Of a stretch of 64,000 nucleotides of DNA, positions 17,684-25,765 are shown piece by piece (within the stretch, counting starts at the first letter, position 1; each line of letters opens with the position of its first letter). A model generated the notes under the pieces. The model did no database searches, was not told where the DNA came from, and worked only from the letters and a program-made list of their open reading frames with translations. Source of the DNA: an uncultured Bacteroidales bacterium (GTDB lineage Bacteria > Bacteroidota > Bacteroidia > Bacteroidales > Bacteroidaceae); assembly GCA_902788865.1 (NCBI GenBank), contig CADALZ010000008.1, forward strand, positions 1-64,000, given 5' to 3'. The position numbers and the translations under genes were made by a program.

Positions 17684-18049
17684 AATCTGTTTGGTGATGC
17701 AATAATACAGCAAATCTTGATCTGATTCTTTTTTACCAAAAGCCTTGCGTTTCTAAAGAGCCTTTTATTATTTTCGTAATTTTGGAAGAATTCGCAGGAT
17801 TTCTTTGTATGAAGGCGATGCAGAGGATTGAGAAAAATCGGGGTTACGATTTGGAGACCGTTCTTAATTCATTGTTCTGCTATAAATTGCCTAAAAGAGC
17901 ACCCGACTCAAAGCCACCGCCTTTTTCGTGACTCATTATTGAGTGGAAAGGTGCAACATTATTTTGAAATAACCAAATGCCATTCACAAATTCTGGCATC
18001 TGAATTTCAGACAAACCCCCATAGATTACCTACTGTTCTTATAACCAAA
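17684..18049. other. AT-rich spacer, no supported gene
   Basis: This 366-nt stretch between two convergent units has no tRNA, no convincing terminator and no gene I recognise. On the minus strand it holds an open but unsupported frame of about 49 codons without a good start. It is probably decayed DNA downstream of the broken XRE gene. Confidence 0.4.
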
Positions 18050-18344
18050 TCATCCCACTTCTGCCTCTATCTCTTTCTGGGCATAGATCACAGCATCGCG
18101 TTTCACCTAGTCTTCCCCCTTAAGAGTATCCAGTACCTTATCCGCCAACCAAATGGTCAGCAGTTCTTTCTCTTCGATTTCAAGGAGTTTGGCTAAAATA
18201 GGGATATGGCTTCGTTTGGCTTTCCTTTTTCCACGCTCTATCTTGCTATACATAGGCGTATCTATATCCAGTGCAGCTGCCAGTTTTCGCTGCACCATCC
18301 CGTGCTCTTCTCTGAGTTCTTTTTATTTTCTTACCGAATATCAT
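18050..18344 (-). pseudogene. XRE-family helix-turn-helix regulator, frameshifted and with an internal amber codon
   Basis: From the ATG at 18344 the frame reads MIFGKKIK and then breaks. Removing one A from the A-rich tract near 18319-18326 restores a typical XRE domain: KELREEHGMVQRKLAAALDI, then DTPMYSKIERGKRKAKR and ILAKLLEIEEKELLTIWLAD. A TAG at 18109-18107 then interrupts the frame, which stays open for 18 more codons (VKRDAVIYAQKEIEAEVG) to a TGA at 18050. From memory, this HTH type often accompanies cytosine methyltransferases in Bacteroidetes; none is nearby. The intact part alone, 18107-18298, would still encode 63 residues including most of the HTH. It begins directly after the AlbA_2 protein gene. 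Confidence 0.7.
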
Positions 18345-18354
18345 ACGCTTCCAT

Positions 18355-19941
18355 TTATTCCTTTCTAACTTTCCGATACTTTTGTTTTTTGCTGTTGGGC
18401 TTCTCTGGTTCAGTCATCTCTATAAAGCCATGTTCAAGTAGAGGCTTAATGAACTTGTTAATATTTGTGGGATGATAACTATAACCAATATGTTCAAGTA
18501 TCTCCCTTGCACTCCTTGGAATACTACAAAACTGTATGACATCCTTTTGAGTACCATCCAGAGCCTTATATGCTATATGGGTAACACCTACTTCTTTATC
18601 TCTATCATCTCTATCACTTTGCTTTTTGTTAGTTTCTCCCAAATCATTTTGATTCAAGTATTTATCTCTATCATCTCTATCATTATCTCTATCACTTTTA
18701 TCATCTGTTTCTCCTACATCTCTTCGATCAACTATCACAATAAACTCATTGAGCGTATCGTCATTGACGAACTTGATGTCAGGCGTAAATTTCAAGGCTC
18801 TAGTAATGCCACTTCCTGCACCAGTGTAAGGCAGTAAGTTGATTCCATGATTAAACAGTAACTTGTTCCTTGGCACCGATGCACCATGTTTGATACTTTC
18901 CATGCTGACCCCTTCCGGCAACAGTCCTGGACTATGAATCTCAATTCTGTTGTCAAAGATAAACACCCGTAGCGGTGCTTCTATTACATACGAGCGATGT
19001 AGGATGCCATTCGTGACAATTTCTGACAAACTGGCAATCGAAACCTCCAACTCGCCCAGACTGTTGAAGTCCTTTTCCACTTGCTTTTTACGAAGATTAC
19101 GAGTCAGGAATGAAATAATATAGTTGTACAAGTGAACGGCATTGCCATCAGCATCATTCCCGCTCTTGTCGCGGAACTCCGTGCCACCAATGCTGTTACC
19201 AACGAAACTAACGCATCTCACCGTGAAAGCAGGCAACCAGCGTTGAGGATTCCTTCCCATCAGCATTAAGGCAGCCACAGTCAACGTGCCATCCTTCATG
19301 ATCAAGCCATTATTCTTCAAGACTCCCTCAGGTGTTTGATTTAGGACATCAGCAATCTCTTCAAGGCTTCTATGCCTCAGTTCTATAACTGACATCTGCT
19401 GTCGTTCGAAATCACTACGGAACCTGTTAAGCAGGTAGTCACGCAGGGTATTCTCGTCCAAATCCTTGATACTGGTGCCATTCACAGGCATACTGTCTGG
19501 ATGCATCTGTCCGTTCTCCATCAGCATGGCTATCAGTTCTGCATTGTCAAACACTTTGCGTTTATCTACGCCCTGTTTCACCCACACAATGCCCTTGCTA
19601 TCACGATAAGGCTTGCTCCTGCCTTGTTTGACGGTAGCCACAACGATGACACCACCCTCCATCTGAACATTCTCGATGTCAAGCAGTATCTGTGGCACTA
19701 CACCTTCCGATGCCAGACTCCCCAACAAGCTTGTCGTCTCTTGCACCTCCACAAACGAGAGCGGATTGATGCGCCCAGTCTTATCATCAATACCCACCAC
19801 AATCATTCCACCACGAGAATTGCTCTGTGCTACCATCTCGCAACTCACGTCATACTTGTTGTCGCGAGTCACACGCTCCTTGAACTGCACTCGCGTCTGT
19901 TCTGCTGTATCCCTTAGTTTCAGTATATCTTCTTTAGTCAT
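18355..19941 (-). CDS. AlbA_2 (putative DNA/RNA-binding) and ATP-binding domain protein
   Basis: 528 residues from the ATG at 19941 (MTKEDILKLRDTAEQTRVQF), preferred because homologues I know begin there and the ATG at 19989 lies inside the preceding broken gene. Domains: AlbA_2 (VQFKERV, NSRGGMIVVGIDDKTG, YRDSKGIVWVKQG), a middle helical part, then a GHKL-like HATPase_c_4 domain (SEIVTNGILHRSY, GAGSGITRALKF). After an acidic low-complexity linker rich in D-R-D comes a C-terminal winged helix (SAREILEHIGYSYHPTNINK). Proteins of this type occur in accessory and defence-like loci and are often called transcriptional regulators; the true function is unknown. Its linker is encoded by a word repeat. 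Confidence 0.85.
   Translation of the reverse strand: MTKEDILKLRDTAEQTRVQFKERVTRDNKYDVSCEMVAQSNSRGGMIVVGIDDKTGRINPLSFVEVQETTSLLGSLASEGVVPQILLDIENVQMEGGVIVVATVKQGRSKPYRDSKGIVWVKQGVDKRKVFDNAELIAMLMENGQMHPDSMPVNGTSIKDLDENTLRDYLLNRFRSDFERQQMSVIELRHRSLEEIADVLNQTPEGVLKNNGLIMKDGTLTVAALMLMGRNPQRWLPAFTVRCVSFVGNSIGGTEFRDKSGNDADGNAVHLYNYIISFLTRNLRKKQVEKDFNSLGELEVSIASLSEIVTNGILHRSYVIEAPLRVFIFDNRIEIHSPGLLPEGVSMESIKHGASVPRNKLLFNHGINLLPYTGAGSGITRALKFTPDIKFVNDDTLNEFIVIVDRRDVGETDDKSDRDNDRDDRDKYLNQNDLGETNKKQSDRDDRDKEVGVTHIAYKALDGTQKDVIQFCSIPRSAREILEHIGYSYHPTNINKFIKPLLEHGFIEMTEPEKPNSKKQKYRKVRKE
18600..18694. repeat. Intragenic CTCTATCA word repeat (D-R-D linker)
   Basis: CTCTATCA occurs at 18600, 18609, 18666, 18675 and 18687, with all spacings a multiple of 3, so the frame is kept. 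On the protein level it gives two related blocks, DKSDRDNDRDDRDK and KKQSDRDDRDK, each preceded by D-(V/L)-G-E-T. Confidence 0.65.
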
Positions 19942-19963
19942 ATCTTCATAGCCTAAAATCCTC

Positions 19964-20684
19964 TTAATCAAATAAAAAGTTTGGTTCATTTCTAAGCCTC
20001 TGTTCTATATGATGGTGACATGCAAAACAATCATATTCCATTACTATCAAGAAACCTAAAAACTTATAACCGTCCCAGCACTCTGACCATCCGAAAGGTC
20101 CAGCATTATCACATTCTTTAAACATAGTAGAAATGTCGTCACCTTTTCGAACCTCAGCATCAGCACGACTTCCTCCATTTCCGATACCAAAGCAGTATTC
20201 TATGGGTATGCTTTCATTTTCTTTATGAGGTCCTCTATATGCAATAATAGGAATGCCCTTTTCTGGTGAAGGAATATGTTCCTAAATAGTTTAACACATC
20301 ACTTTTATCCCAATCGATAACTGGCATATATGCATTTGAGCGACAATACTTCGCTCCTAACTGCTCGAAAACTAAATTATCAAGCCACCGAGGTAATATA
20401 ACATTGTTTTGTACATTCTTTAATGATTACAATCCCATCTGCGTTTTCAACATTCTCATTAAGTATTCCCTTCGATGTATCTCTGCATCCTTTTCTTCTT
20501 GGGTTGCAAAAGGACAGCTTTCAATATTTCTCTTTGTTCCTGCAAAAAGGAAGTCAACCATATCACGAGTTTGTTCCTTGGTGACATATCTACCACCTAA
20601 TAAAGCACCCAAATATTGAGCTGCTCCATTAGCATGTTCCGCCATTTCTGAGCTATACAGTAATATCTTCTTGTTATCAATCAT
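19964..20684 (-). pseudogene. Unrecognised gene broken by at least three frameshifts
   Basis: A protein-like reading runs through all three minus frames in turn. Frame one starts MIDNKKILLYSSEMAEHANG and runs to about 20440. Frame two continues NENVENADGIVIIKECTKQ. Frame three reads ILPRWLDNLVFEQLGAKYCR then MPVIDWDKSDVLNYLG, and a last shift near 20282 leads to EHIPSPEKGIPIIAYRGPHK and the C-terminus (YDCFACHHHIEQRLRNEPNF), stopping at 19964. Joined, it would be about 235 residues. I do not recognise the family. A -7 element upstream (20734-20741) suggests a formerly expressed gene. The end overlaps the upstream ATG of the AlbA_2 gene. Sequencing error is an alternative explanation for some of the shifts. 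Confidence 0.65.
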
Positions 20685-20733
20685 ATTTCTAAAGTTTTAG
20701 GCGTTCCTATTTCGTATTGGTTAATTTTGTCTA

Positions 20734-20741
20734 CAAAAATA
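20734..20741 (-). promoter_or_regulatory. -7 promoter element of the broken gene
   Basis: On the minus strand this is TATTTTTG, matching TAnnTTTG, 50 nt upstream of the ATG at 20684. Confidence 0.45.
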
Positions 20742-20774
20742 CGAATATTTTTCTAAAAGTGGAAAATATTATTT

Positions 20775-20840
20775 CTGTGCACAAGAATAATTGTTGCTGT
20801 GCGCAAGCGCAAATTTTTCTGTGTGCAGGCGCAAACCATA
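20775..20840. repeat. Three-unit 22-nt periodic repeat
   Basis: CTGTGC, CTGTGC and CTGTGT begin exactly 22 nt apart at 20775, 20797 and 20819. The units end in A/T-rich runs, and AAGCGCAAA or AGGCGCAAA recurs in units two and three. About four fifths of the first 42 nt also match 6133-6174. Confidence 0.65.
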
Positions 20841-20907
20841 GCTTTGCCGTAACCAACGTGGCACTTTGCCGTAACCAACGTGCCACTTTGTAATCTCCGA
20901 ATGCTCG

Positions 20908-21148
20908 TTTTACCTACACTCCTACACCGACACCTTTTATCTTTCTGAATGTCAGCTTATTAAGGCGGTGTAGGTGGAACCCTTCACCTGCACCCCACCT
21001 ACACCGTCCTACACCATTGATACCACTGCAGAAACAAAAAGGTGTAGGTAAGTGTAGGTAAGGTGTAGGTAACCCATTTCACCTACACCCGCTTAAACGC
21101 CTTTTAGCCAACGTGTTAAGTGGCCGTGGTGTAGGAGTGTAGGTAAAA
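20908..21148. repeat. GTGTAGG word array bounded by a 21-bp perfect inverted repeat
   Basis: The left end TTTTACCTACACTCCTACAC (20908-20928, plus a final C) is repeated as an exact reverse complement at 21128-21148. Inside, GTGTAGG or its complement CCTACAC occurs about ten further times, including a 12-bp inverted pair (CGGTGTAGGTGG with CCACCTACACCG) and a run with 10-11 nt spacing near 21040-21070. No target-site duplication is evident at the outer ends and no open frame is convincing. Confidence 0.6.
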
Positions 21149-21217
21149 AGCTAAGCAGCTATTGGGAGATGGCCTTTATGGAATTTGCACGGCATGATGT
21201 ATAAACCACTTTGGTAA

Positions 21218-22987
21218 TCAAAGTGAGGCAATGAAGTTGTCCCAATCGGACGGGGCACCCTTGATGCCGAAGGCCTTGGTGTAGAGAGCACCACGCACAC
21301 CAGAGATATGCGGCTTGCTGTAGTCGGTCAGTGAGGCGATATCGTTGGGAGAGACACCCATGCGACGGAGCAGACTGACTTCTATCTCCAAGTCGCTCAT
21401 TCCGCAAAGCTCCAGTAGCTGTTTCATGAAGTCTGGATAGAGTGTTTCGAAAGTATCTCGTAGCTGTTCATAGTCCTTGTGCGAGAGCAGGCGCTTATTG
21501 TTTATAAGGTAAATGATGCGACGGTATATTTTCGTGTCTTTCAGCTCTTTGTCTGCACCATCACGCACTCTGATGAGCTGCATCTCTGTGGCCACCTGCC
21601 TGTTGAGCGTCAGCTGCATCTCCTCCACATGCTGGCGCAGGGTGCTGTTTTCACTGCCCGACTGCTGCAGCAGGTTTTCCAGCGTGCTGATGCGCTCCAT
21701 CTTCTCGGCCACAGAGCGCTCGGCTGCACGTTTCTGCTCTTTCTGGCTGGCCTCCAACTCCTGCAGTTTGGCATGCATGGCATCACGCTTTCGCAGGAAG
21801 TATAGGTAGGCAGAGAGTGCCACGAGTGTGAGGATGGCAATGATACCCACTAAGAGGGTGATGGTCTGGCTCTTGCGCTCGCCCTTCTGCGCCAGTGATG
21901 CATTCTCCTTCAGTGCCTGCTGATAGTTATAGAGTGAGTTCATCTCTGCCATTACGGCAGCGGTCTCTCCATCGTGACCACGTGTCTTGTAGTCGGCATA
22001 CTGCAACATATAGCGCCCGTATTCTTCATAGTCCTTACGCCAATGGGCTATCTGTGCCATGATGCGGCAGACTTCGGCTTTCTCTGCATAGTTTCCATAG
22101 AGCATCACCTCTGATGCATAGGGAGGCACCTTCTCATATCTATAGGTATGTCTGAAGATTTGGGCTGCTATCAGGTTGGCTTTGCCACGGTTCTCAGGAG
22201 TGAGGCGGGCCAATACGGGTTGCAGGGTTTCCCAAGCCTGGTCATACTGTCGTCTGTCTGTCAGAAGGTCGGCTATTTCAAGGGCAGCCACATTGCGTAG
22301 CAGCAGGTCGCCCTGCACTTTGGCTATCCGCTCTGCCCTGTGGAAATAGTAATAAGCGCTGTCGTAGGTGCGTCGCTCACGATGCACCAGTCCGATGTCA
22401 CGCAGGGCATAAACCATGCCAGGAACGTGGTGTCGTAGGCTATCCTGCCTATAGGCTTGTCTGAAGGCATAGAGCGCGTTGTCGTAGAGCTCTTGTTTGG
22501 CAAGAAGGGTTCCCATCTCGCTGTAGAGGTGGCTTATCTGAGGCGCATCCCCAGCCTCGATGGCAAAATCCATCGCTTTCTGGAAGTTCTCCAGAGCCAA
22601 GCCATAGACCTTCAAGTCGCGATAAGTGCATCCCATATAGTAATAAGCCTCAGGCAGCAGCAAGGAGTTCTCCTGCTGCTCATAGTAGTCGAGCACAGAG
22701 CGCATCATGCCACTGGAGGAGTGGGGCACTCCCTGTCTCTCCTGCACCTTTACGGTGAGCAGCTTGTAGTACATCTGCACAGGCTCTGATGCATGAGCCA
22801 TCTCTGCATCTATGCTATCTATCAGATGCATGGCATGGTCGGCATCCACATCGGCCAGTCTGTTTATCTCTTTCAGAATGGTGGGATATACCATCTGGGC
22901 CGACTCAGGACGTGGCTCTGCTTCAGGCCTACAAGCCACCATGCAAAGCATGCAGAAGGATATGATGTAAGCAAGGTACTTTTTCAT
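21218..22987 (-). CDS. TPR-repeat lipoprotein/membrane protein with coiled coil and C-terminal HTH-like domain
   Basis: 589 residues from the ATG at 22987 (MKKYLAYIISFCMLCMVACR). This start is chosen because a lipoprotein signal begins there and a promoter (23010-23042) would cut off any longer form. Residues about 30-360 are TPR-like helices (EAYYYMGCTYRDLKVYGLAL, YSEMGTLLAKQELYDNALYA). A membrane helix follows (TITLLVGIIAILTLVALSAY), then a coiled coil of about 80 residues. The C-terminal domain includes EVSLLRRMGVSPNDIASLTD and resembles the HTH of Bacteroides TPR regulators. The layout suggests an envelope sensor with a cytoplasmic output. It is downstream of the four beta-propeller genes and may regulate them; that link is inference. 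Confidence 0.8.
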   Translation of the reverse strand: MKKYLAYIISFCMLCMVACRPEAEPRPESAQMVYPTILKEINRLADVDADHAMHLIDSIDAEMAHASEPVQMYYKLLTVKVQERQGVPHSSSGMMRSVLDYYEQQENSLLLPEAYYYMGCTYRDLKVYGLALENFQKAMDFAIEAGDAPQISHLYSEMGTLLAKQELYDNALYAFRQAYRQDSLRHHVPGMVYALRDIGLVHRERRTYDSAYYYFHRAERIAKVQGDLLLRNVAALEIADLLTDRRQYDQAWETLQPVLARLTPENRGKANLIAAQIFRHTYRYEKVPPYASEVMLYGNYAEKAEVCRIMAQIAHWRKDYEEYGRYMLQYADYKTRGHDGETAAVMAEMNSLYNYQQALKENASLAQKGERKSQTITLLVGIIAILTLVALSAYLYFLRKRDAMHAKLQELEASQKEQKRAAERSVAEKMERISTLENLLQQSGSENSTLRQHVEEMQLTLNRQVATEMQLIRVRDGADKELKDTKIYRRIIYLINNKRLLSHKDYEQLRDTFETLYPDFMKQLLELCGMSDLEIEVSLLRRMGVSPNDIASLTDYSKPHISGVRGALYTKAFGIKGAPSDWDNFIASL

Positions 22988-23009
22988 GAGCACAACCAAC
23001 ATTTGAAAA

Positions 23010-23042
23010 CAAAGGTAAGGTAAAAACATAGAACCATGCAAA
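23010..23042 (-). promoter_or_regulatory. Promoter of the TPR protein gene
   Basis: Minus-strand TTTG (23042-23039), 21-nt spacer, TACCTTTG (23017-23010), 22 nt before the ATG at 22987. It makes the upstream ATG at 23041 unlikely as a start. Confidence 0.6.
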
Positions 23043-23066
23043 TAAATGCTTGTTTTTTTTGCCCTA

Positions 23067-24314
23067 TTACTTTAGTTTCCCTACTATCACATAGTTATTG
23101 TCATCTGGATCTATAGAGTCATAGAGTGTGCGGAGTTTCATCTGTTCATTGTCATCCAGACCATCTTTGCTGAGGCGTTCCTCAATAAGCTGCTGCAAGC
23201 GATCGGGCGAGAGATTAAGCGCAAAGTCTCCTGAGAAGGTCTGTGCATATTCAGCCGTGATGTCTATCATGCCGAACTTGTCTAAACAGAGATGAACAGC
23301 ACTGCCCCTAAGAGTCTTCTTATCCACCATCACGCGCTTGGTGATATGATCCATATAGCCGTCGAGCTGGAGAGGGCCTGTATTCATCTCTGTGAAATAA
23401 GCAGTATAATAAGTAGGAGTCTCCTCCTGCGTGTAAAGCCCTCCATTCTCTGTATAAGGATTCTTCATCGTGGTAGCAGGCACCAGCCTATTGGTGGCAG
23501 GATAGTAATGATAGGTCGTATCACATATGGCATAGCGGTTATTTAAGGAAAACAGAAAATAGTCCTCACCAGAAGGCTTAATAAGCGGAAAGGACGACAT
23601 CCAGAAATCTTCAAAATACTGATGGTTCACTAAATCCATATTCCAGAAAAAGGAAGAAGGGATAGACTGCACCTGGTTCCCTTCCATATCTGTCTGCCAG
23701 ATAGCATCTTTCTTTAAATACTCCATTTCGCCTGGTGCCTGCACATAGAGTAGCTTATCCTGCATAGCTGTCATCAAAGGCAAGCGCAATTCCTTCTCAT
23801 GGTCAATACTCCTTAAATAGTCACCCGTTTTAATATTATACACCTTAGTCTTTCGGAGTAGAATAGCATACATCTGATCATTTTCTTCATCGATATAGAT
23901 TGAGGAGCAGAATCCCTCAAAGCCTTCTGGCCCTCCACTATCGTTAAAAGTGCGAATATAGTTCCCCTGCCTATCGAATACCAACACTCTACGACCATAC
24001 GGATCTCTCCAAGCCATATAGTTGCCAAAGACGTAGAAACGGGCAGGACTCACCATCATGTCTTTAGAGCTGTTCTCTAACTTCACTAATTCATAGTTGC
24101 AGAACTCACTGAGCGGGAAATCTATGGGATGGTCGAAGTCGAATTTGTCATAATCCACCACTATCAGGGAGTCAGTACCATTCTTCAACGGTACTCTCTC
24201 TGCTACCACAGGGCAGTCATCTAGCGTAACGTTTTTCCCAGTCTCGGAGCCACAGCCAACCATTATCAGGCCACAGACTCCTACGAATAAAGCTAAATGT
24301 AAGTTTGTTTTCAT
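23067..24314 (-). CDS. 6-bladed beta-propeller lipoprotein (type 2, copy A)
   Basis: 415 residues with a lipoprotein signal (MKTNLHLALFVGVCGLIMVG, then C). The chain is rich in short beta segments of the propeller type (VLVFDRQGNYIRTFNDSGGP, IYIDEENDQMYAILLRKTKV, KVYNIKTGDYLRSID). The family is the Bacteroidetes 6-bladed propeller lipoproteins (DUF4221/DUF4934-like), with no known activity. The first 85 residues and the last 35 are almost the same as those of the copy at 25766-27007, while the middle differs strongly. It follows the type 1 propeller gene by 6 nt. No catalytic motif is seen. Confidence 0.8.
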   Translation of the reverse strand: MKTNLHLALFVGVCGLIMVGCGSETGKNVTLDDCPVVAERVPLKNGTDSLIVVDYDKFDFDHPIDFPLSEFCNYELVKLENSSKDMMVSPARFYVFGNYMAWRDPYGRRVLVFDRQGNYIRTFNDSGGPEGFEGFCSSIYIDEENDQMYAILLRKTKVYNIKTGDYLRSIDHEKELRLPLMTAMQDKLLYVQAPGEMEYLKKDAIWQTDMEGNQVQSIPSSFFWNMDLVNHQYFEDFWMSSFPLIKPSGEDYFLFSLNNRYAICDTTYHYYPATNRLVPATTMKNPYTENGGLYTQEETPTYYTAYFTEMNTGPLQLDGYMDHITKRVMVDKKTLRGSAVHLCLDKFGMIDITAEYAQTFSGDFALNLSPDRLQQLIEERLSKDGLDDNEQMKLRTLYDSIDPDDNNYVIVGKLK

Positions 24315-24320
24315 AGTATC

Positions 24321-25634
24321 TTATTTTAGAACAGCAATCAGCAAAATTGGGTTGTCCTCCTCTCCCGTATTTGCAATCACATCAAGTAGCTGCTGCTTCT
24401 GGGGAGCATCAGGTGATTTCTTCAATTCTTCCACATACTTCTCATAGTCCTCTGTGTCTGGTTGCAAAGGCATTATCCAATAGTTAGAGCATGAACGATA
24501 CTTTGGATTAAAGAAACCTCCCATAATATCATTAGTGAGTCTAAAGGAGCTGTCACTGTATGAATAACTAAGCCTTCCTCCTCTTCTTCTTTCCAAGATT
24601 TTAACTTCTCTCTTCCATAATACTACTTCATTACTATTTCTATCATAACGATAGGTATATACATTCTCGCCTTTTGTGGCATAAAGATATACAAAGTTCG
24701 AGGTGACAAAATGCCCTTTGATGTTGAATATATCGAAAGCTCGACGATCACGTGGAGAATGATGCGTCAGCTCGAAATCACCTTTGCTTTCATTGGTTTG
24801 AATGGGATATGAGGGCACTAACTCTTTATTTGAAGCATCAAAACTGTAGATCGTATCAGTATCTGGGAATTTGATGGTCAGCTCATTATTGAAGAAGTCT
24901 ACACTATTATCATCTTCCCTCCAATTTTCCGCAGCGATTCCTGCCCTGTTTGCTACGATTTCTTCTTCATGTCCTTTGTGGGCAGGATTCTTAAACAGCT
25001 TTATTTTGTTGAAAGAATCATCTACCAAAGCTATTGACCAAAGCGAATCCACAGGATTGTCGATCGGACGAAACAATGCTAAACTTTGATTCAAGAAATA
25101 CAAGCCATTTAGATAGAACATCGGGGTGTTATGCCATTCGGCAAAGTACATGTCATCCATGATAATTTTAGTCTGCACGCGGATGAAGTTCCCCTCATAA
25201 TCATAGACCTTGACACCACTTAGTGTTGTGAGAATATATACTTCTCTGGCATGATCATCCACCCAGAAAAAGGCCATTCTAATATACTCTTCAGGACCAT
25301 TCCCTATCTTCCCTACCTTATTCAAGAACTTCCCATTGTGGTCAAAGCGATAGACACGTGCATCTTTCAGATGATACACCCAGATATCATCTTTCGTGAC
25401 TTGAATATGCTCAATATCTGAAATGAGTGATTGCTTCGTAGTTTCCAGCTTCACTATCTCTACCCTCTCTGCTGCATCGCTGAGATTAAGTTTATCCACT
25501 TCCTCAACACCTTCTGAGAGGTTAATCACTGGCAGCCCTTCTTCCACTTTTTCGGTATCGGCATTGCCTTTTGGTGAGCTACATCCCATGAGGCTTATCA
25601 GCATCAGGAAAGAATAAAATAAGTGCTTCTTCAT
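24321..25634 (-). CDS. 6-bladed beta-propeller lipoprotein (type 1, copy A)
   Basis: 437 residues from the ATG at 25634 (MKKHLFYSFLMLISLMGCSS), preferred over an in-frame ATG at 25673 that lies upstream of the -7 element. The lipid Cys is at position 18. Propeller-blade motifs are clear: ARVYRFDHNGKFLNKVGKIG, GPEEYIRM and VKVYDYEGNFIRVQ. It ends PQKQQLLDVIANTGEEDNPI, nearly identical to the paralogue at 27285-28622. Such proteins are surface or periplasmic and often sit beside TPR regulators or TonB systems; the ligand is unknown. It and the type 2 gene form a two-gene unit that has been duplicated in tandem. Confidence 0.82.
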   Translation of the reverse strand: MKKHLFYSFLMLISLMGCSSPKGNADTEKVEEGLPVINLSEGVEEVDKLNLSDAAERVEIVKLETTKQSLISDIEHIQVTKDDIWVYHLKDARVYRFDHNGKFLNKVGKIGNGPEEYIRMAFFWVDDHAREVYILTTLSGVKVYDYEGNFIRVQTKIIMDDMYFAEWHNTPMFYLNGLYFLNQSLALFRPIDNPVDSLWSIALVDDSFNKIKLFKNPAHKGHEEEIVANRAGIAAENWREDDNSVDFFNNELTIKFPDTDTIYSFDASNKELVPSYPIQTNESKGDFELTHHSPRDRRAFDIFNIKGHFVTSNFVYLYATKGENVYTYRYDRNSNEVVLWKREVKILERRRGGRLSYSYSDSSFRLTNDIMGGFFNPKYRSCSNYWIMPLQPDTEDYEKYVEELKKSPDAPQKQQLLDVIANTGEEDNPILLIAVLK

Positions 25635-25661
25635 AGCGCAAAAAATTTTAATAGTTTGCTG

Positions 25662-25721
25662 CAAATATAGCATAGGAAGGGCTGAAACGTTACGTTCTCA
25701 GTTCAGTCCACAGTTCAGTGG
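25662..25721 (-). promoter_or_regulatory. Promoter/operator of propeller pair A
   Basis: The minus-strand -7 element TATATTTG lies at 25669-25662. Thirty nt further upstream, CAGTTCAGT occurs twice, 12 nt apart (25699 and 25711 in plus coordinates), and CCAC-AGTTCA-GTGG makes a small inverted repeat. The same block stands before pair B, which suggests a shared regulator. Confidence 0.55.
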
Positions 25722-25765
25722 ATGGCTTCCTTACTGTTATTCGACTTGTCTGGATGGTAGGATTA

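Noticed and set aside
17828..18196. 122-codon plus-strand open frame beside the XRE pseudogene
   Set aside because: Its 3' part is antisense to the helix-turn-helix remnant, and it has no promoter or recognisable motif.
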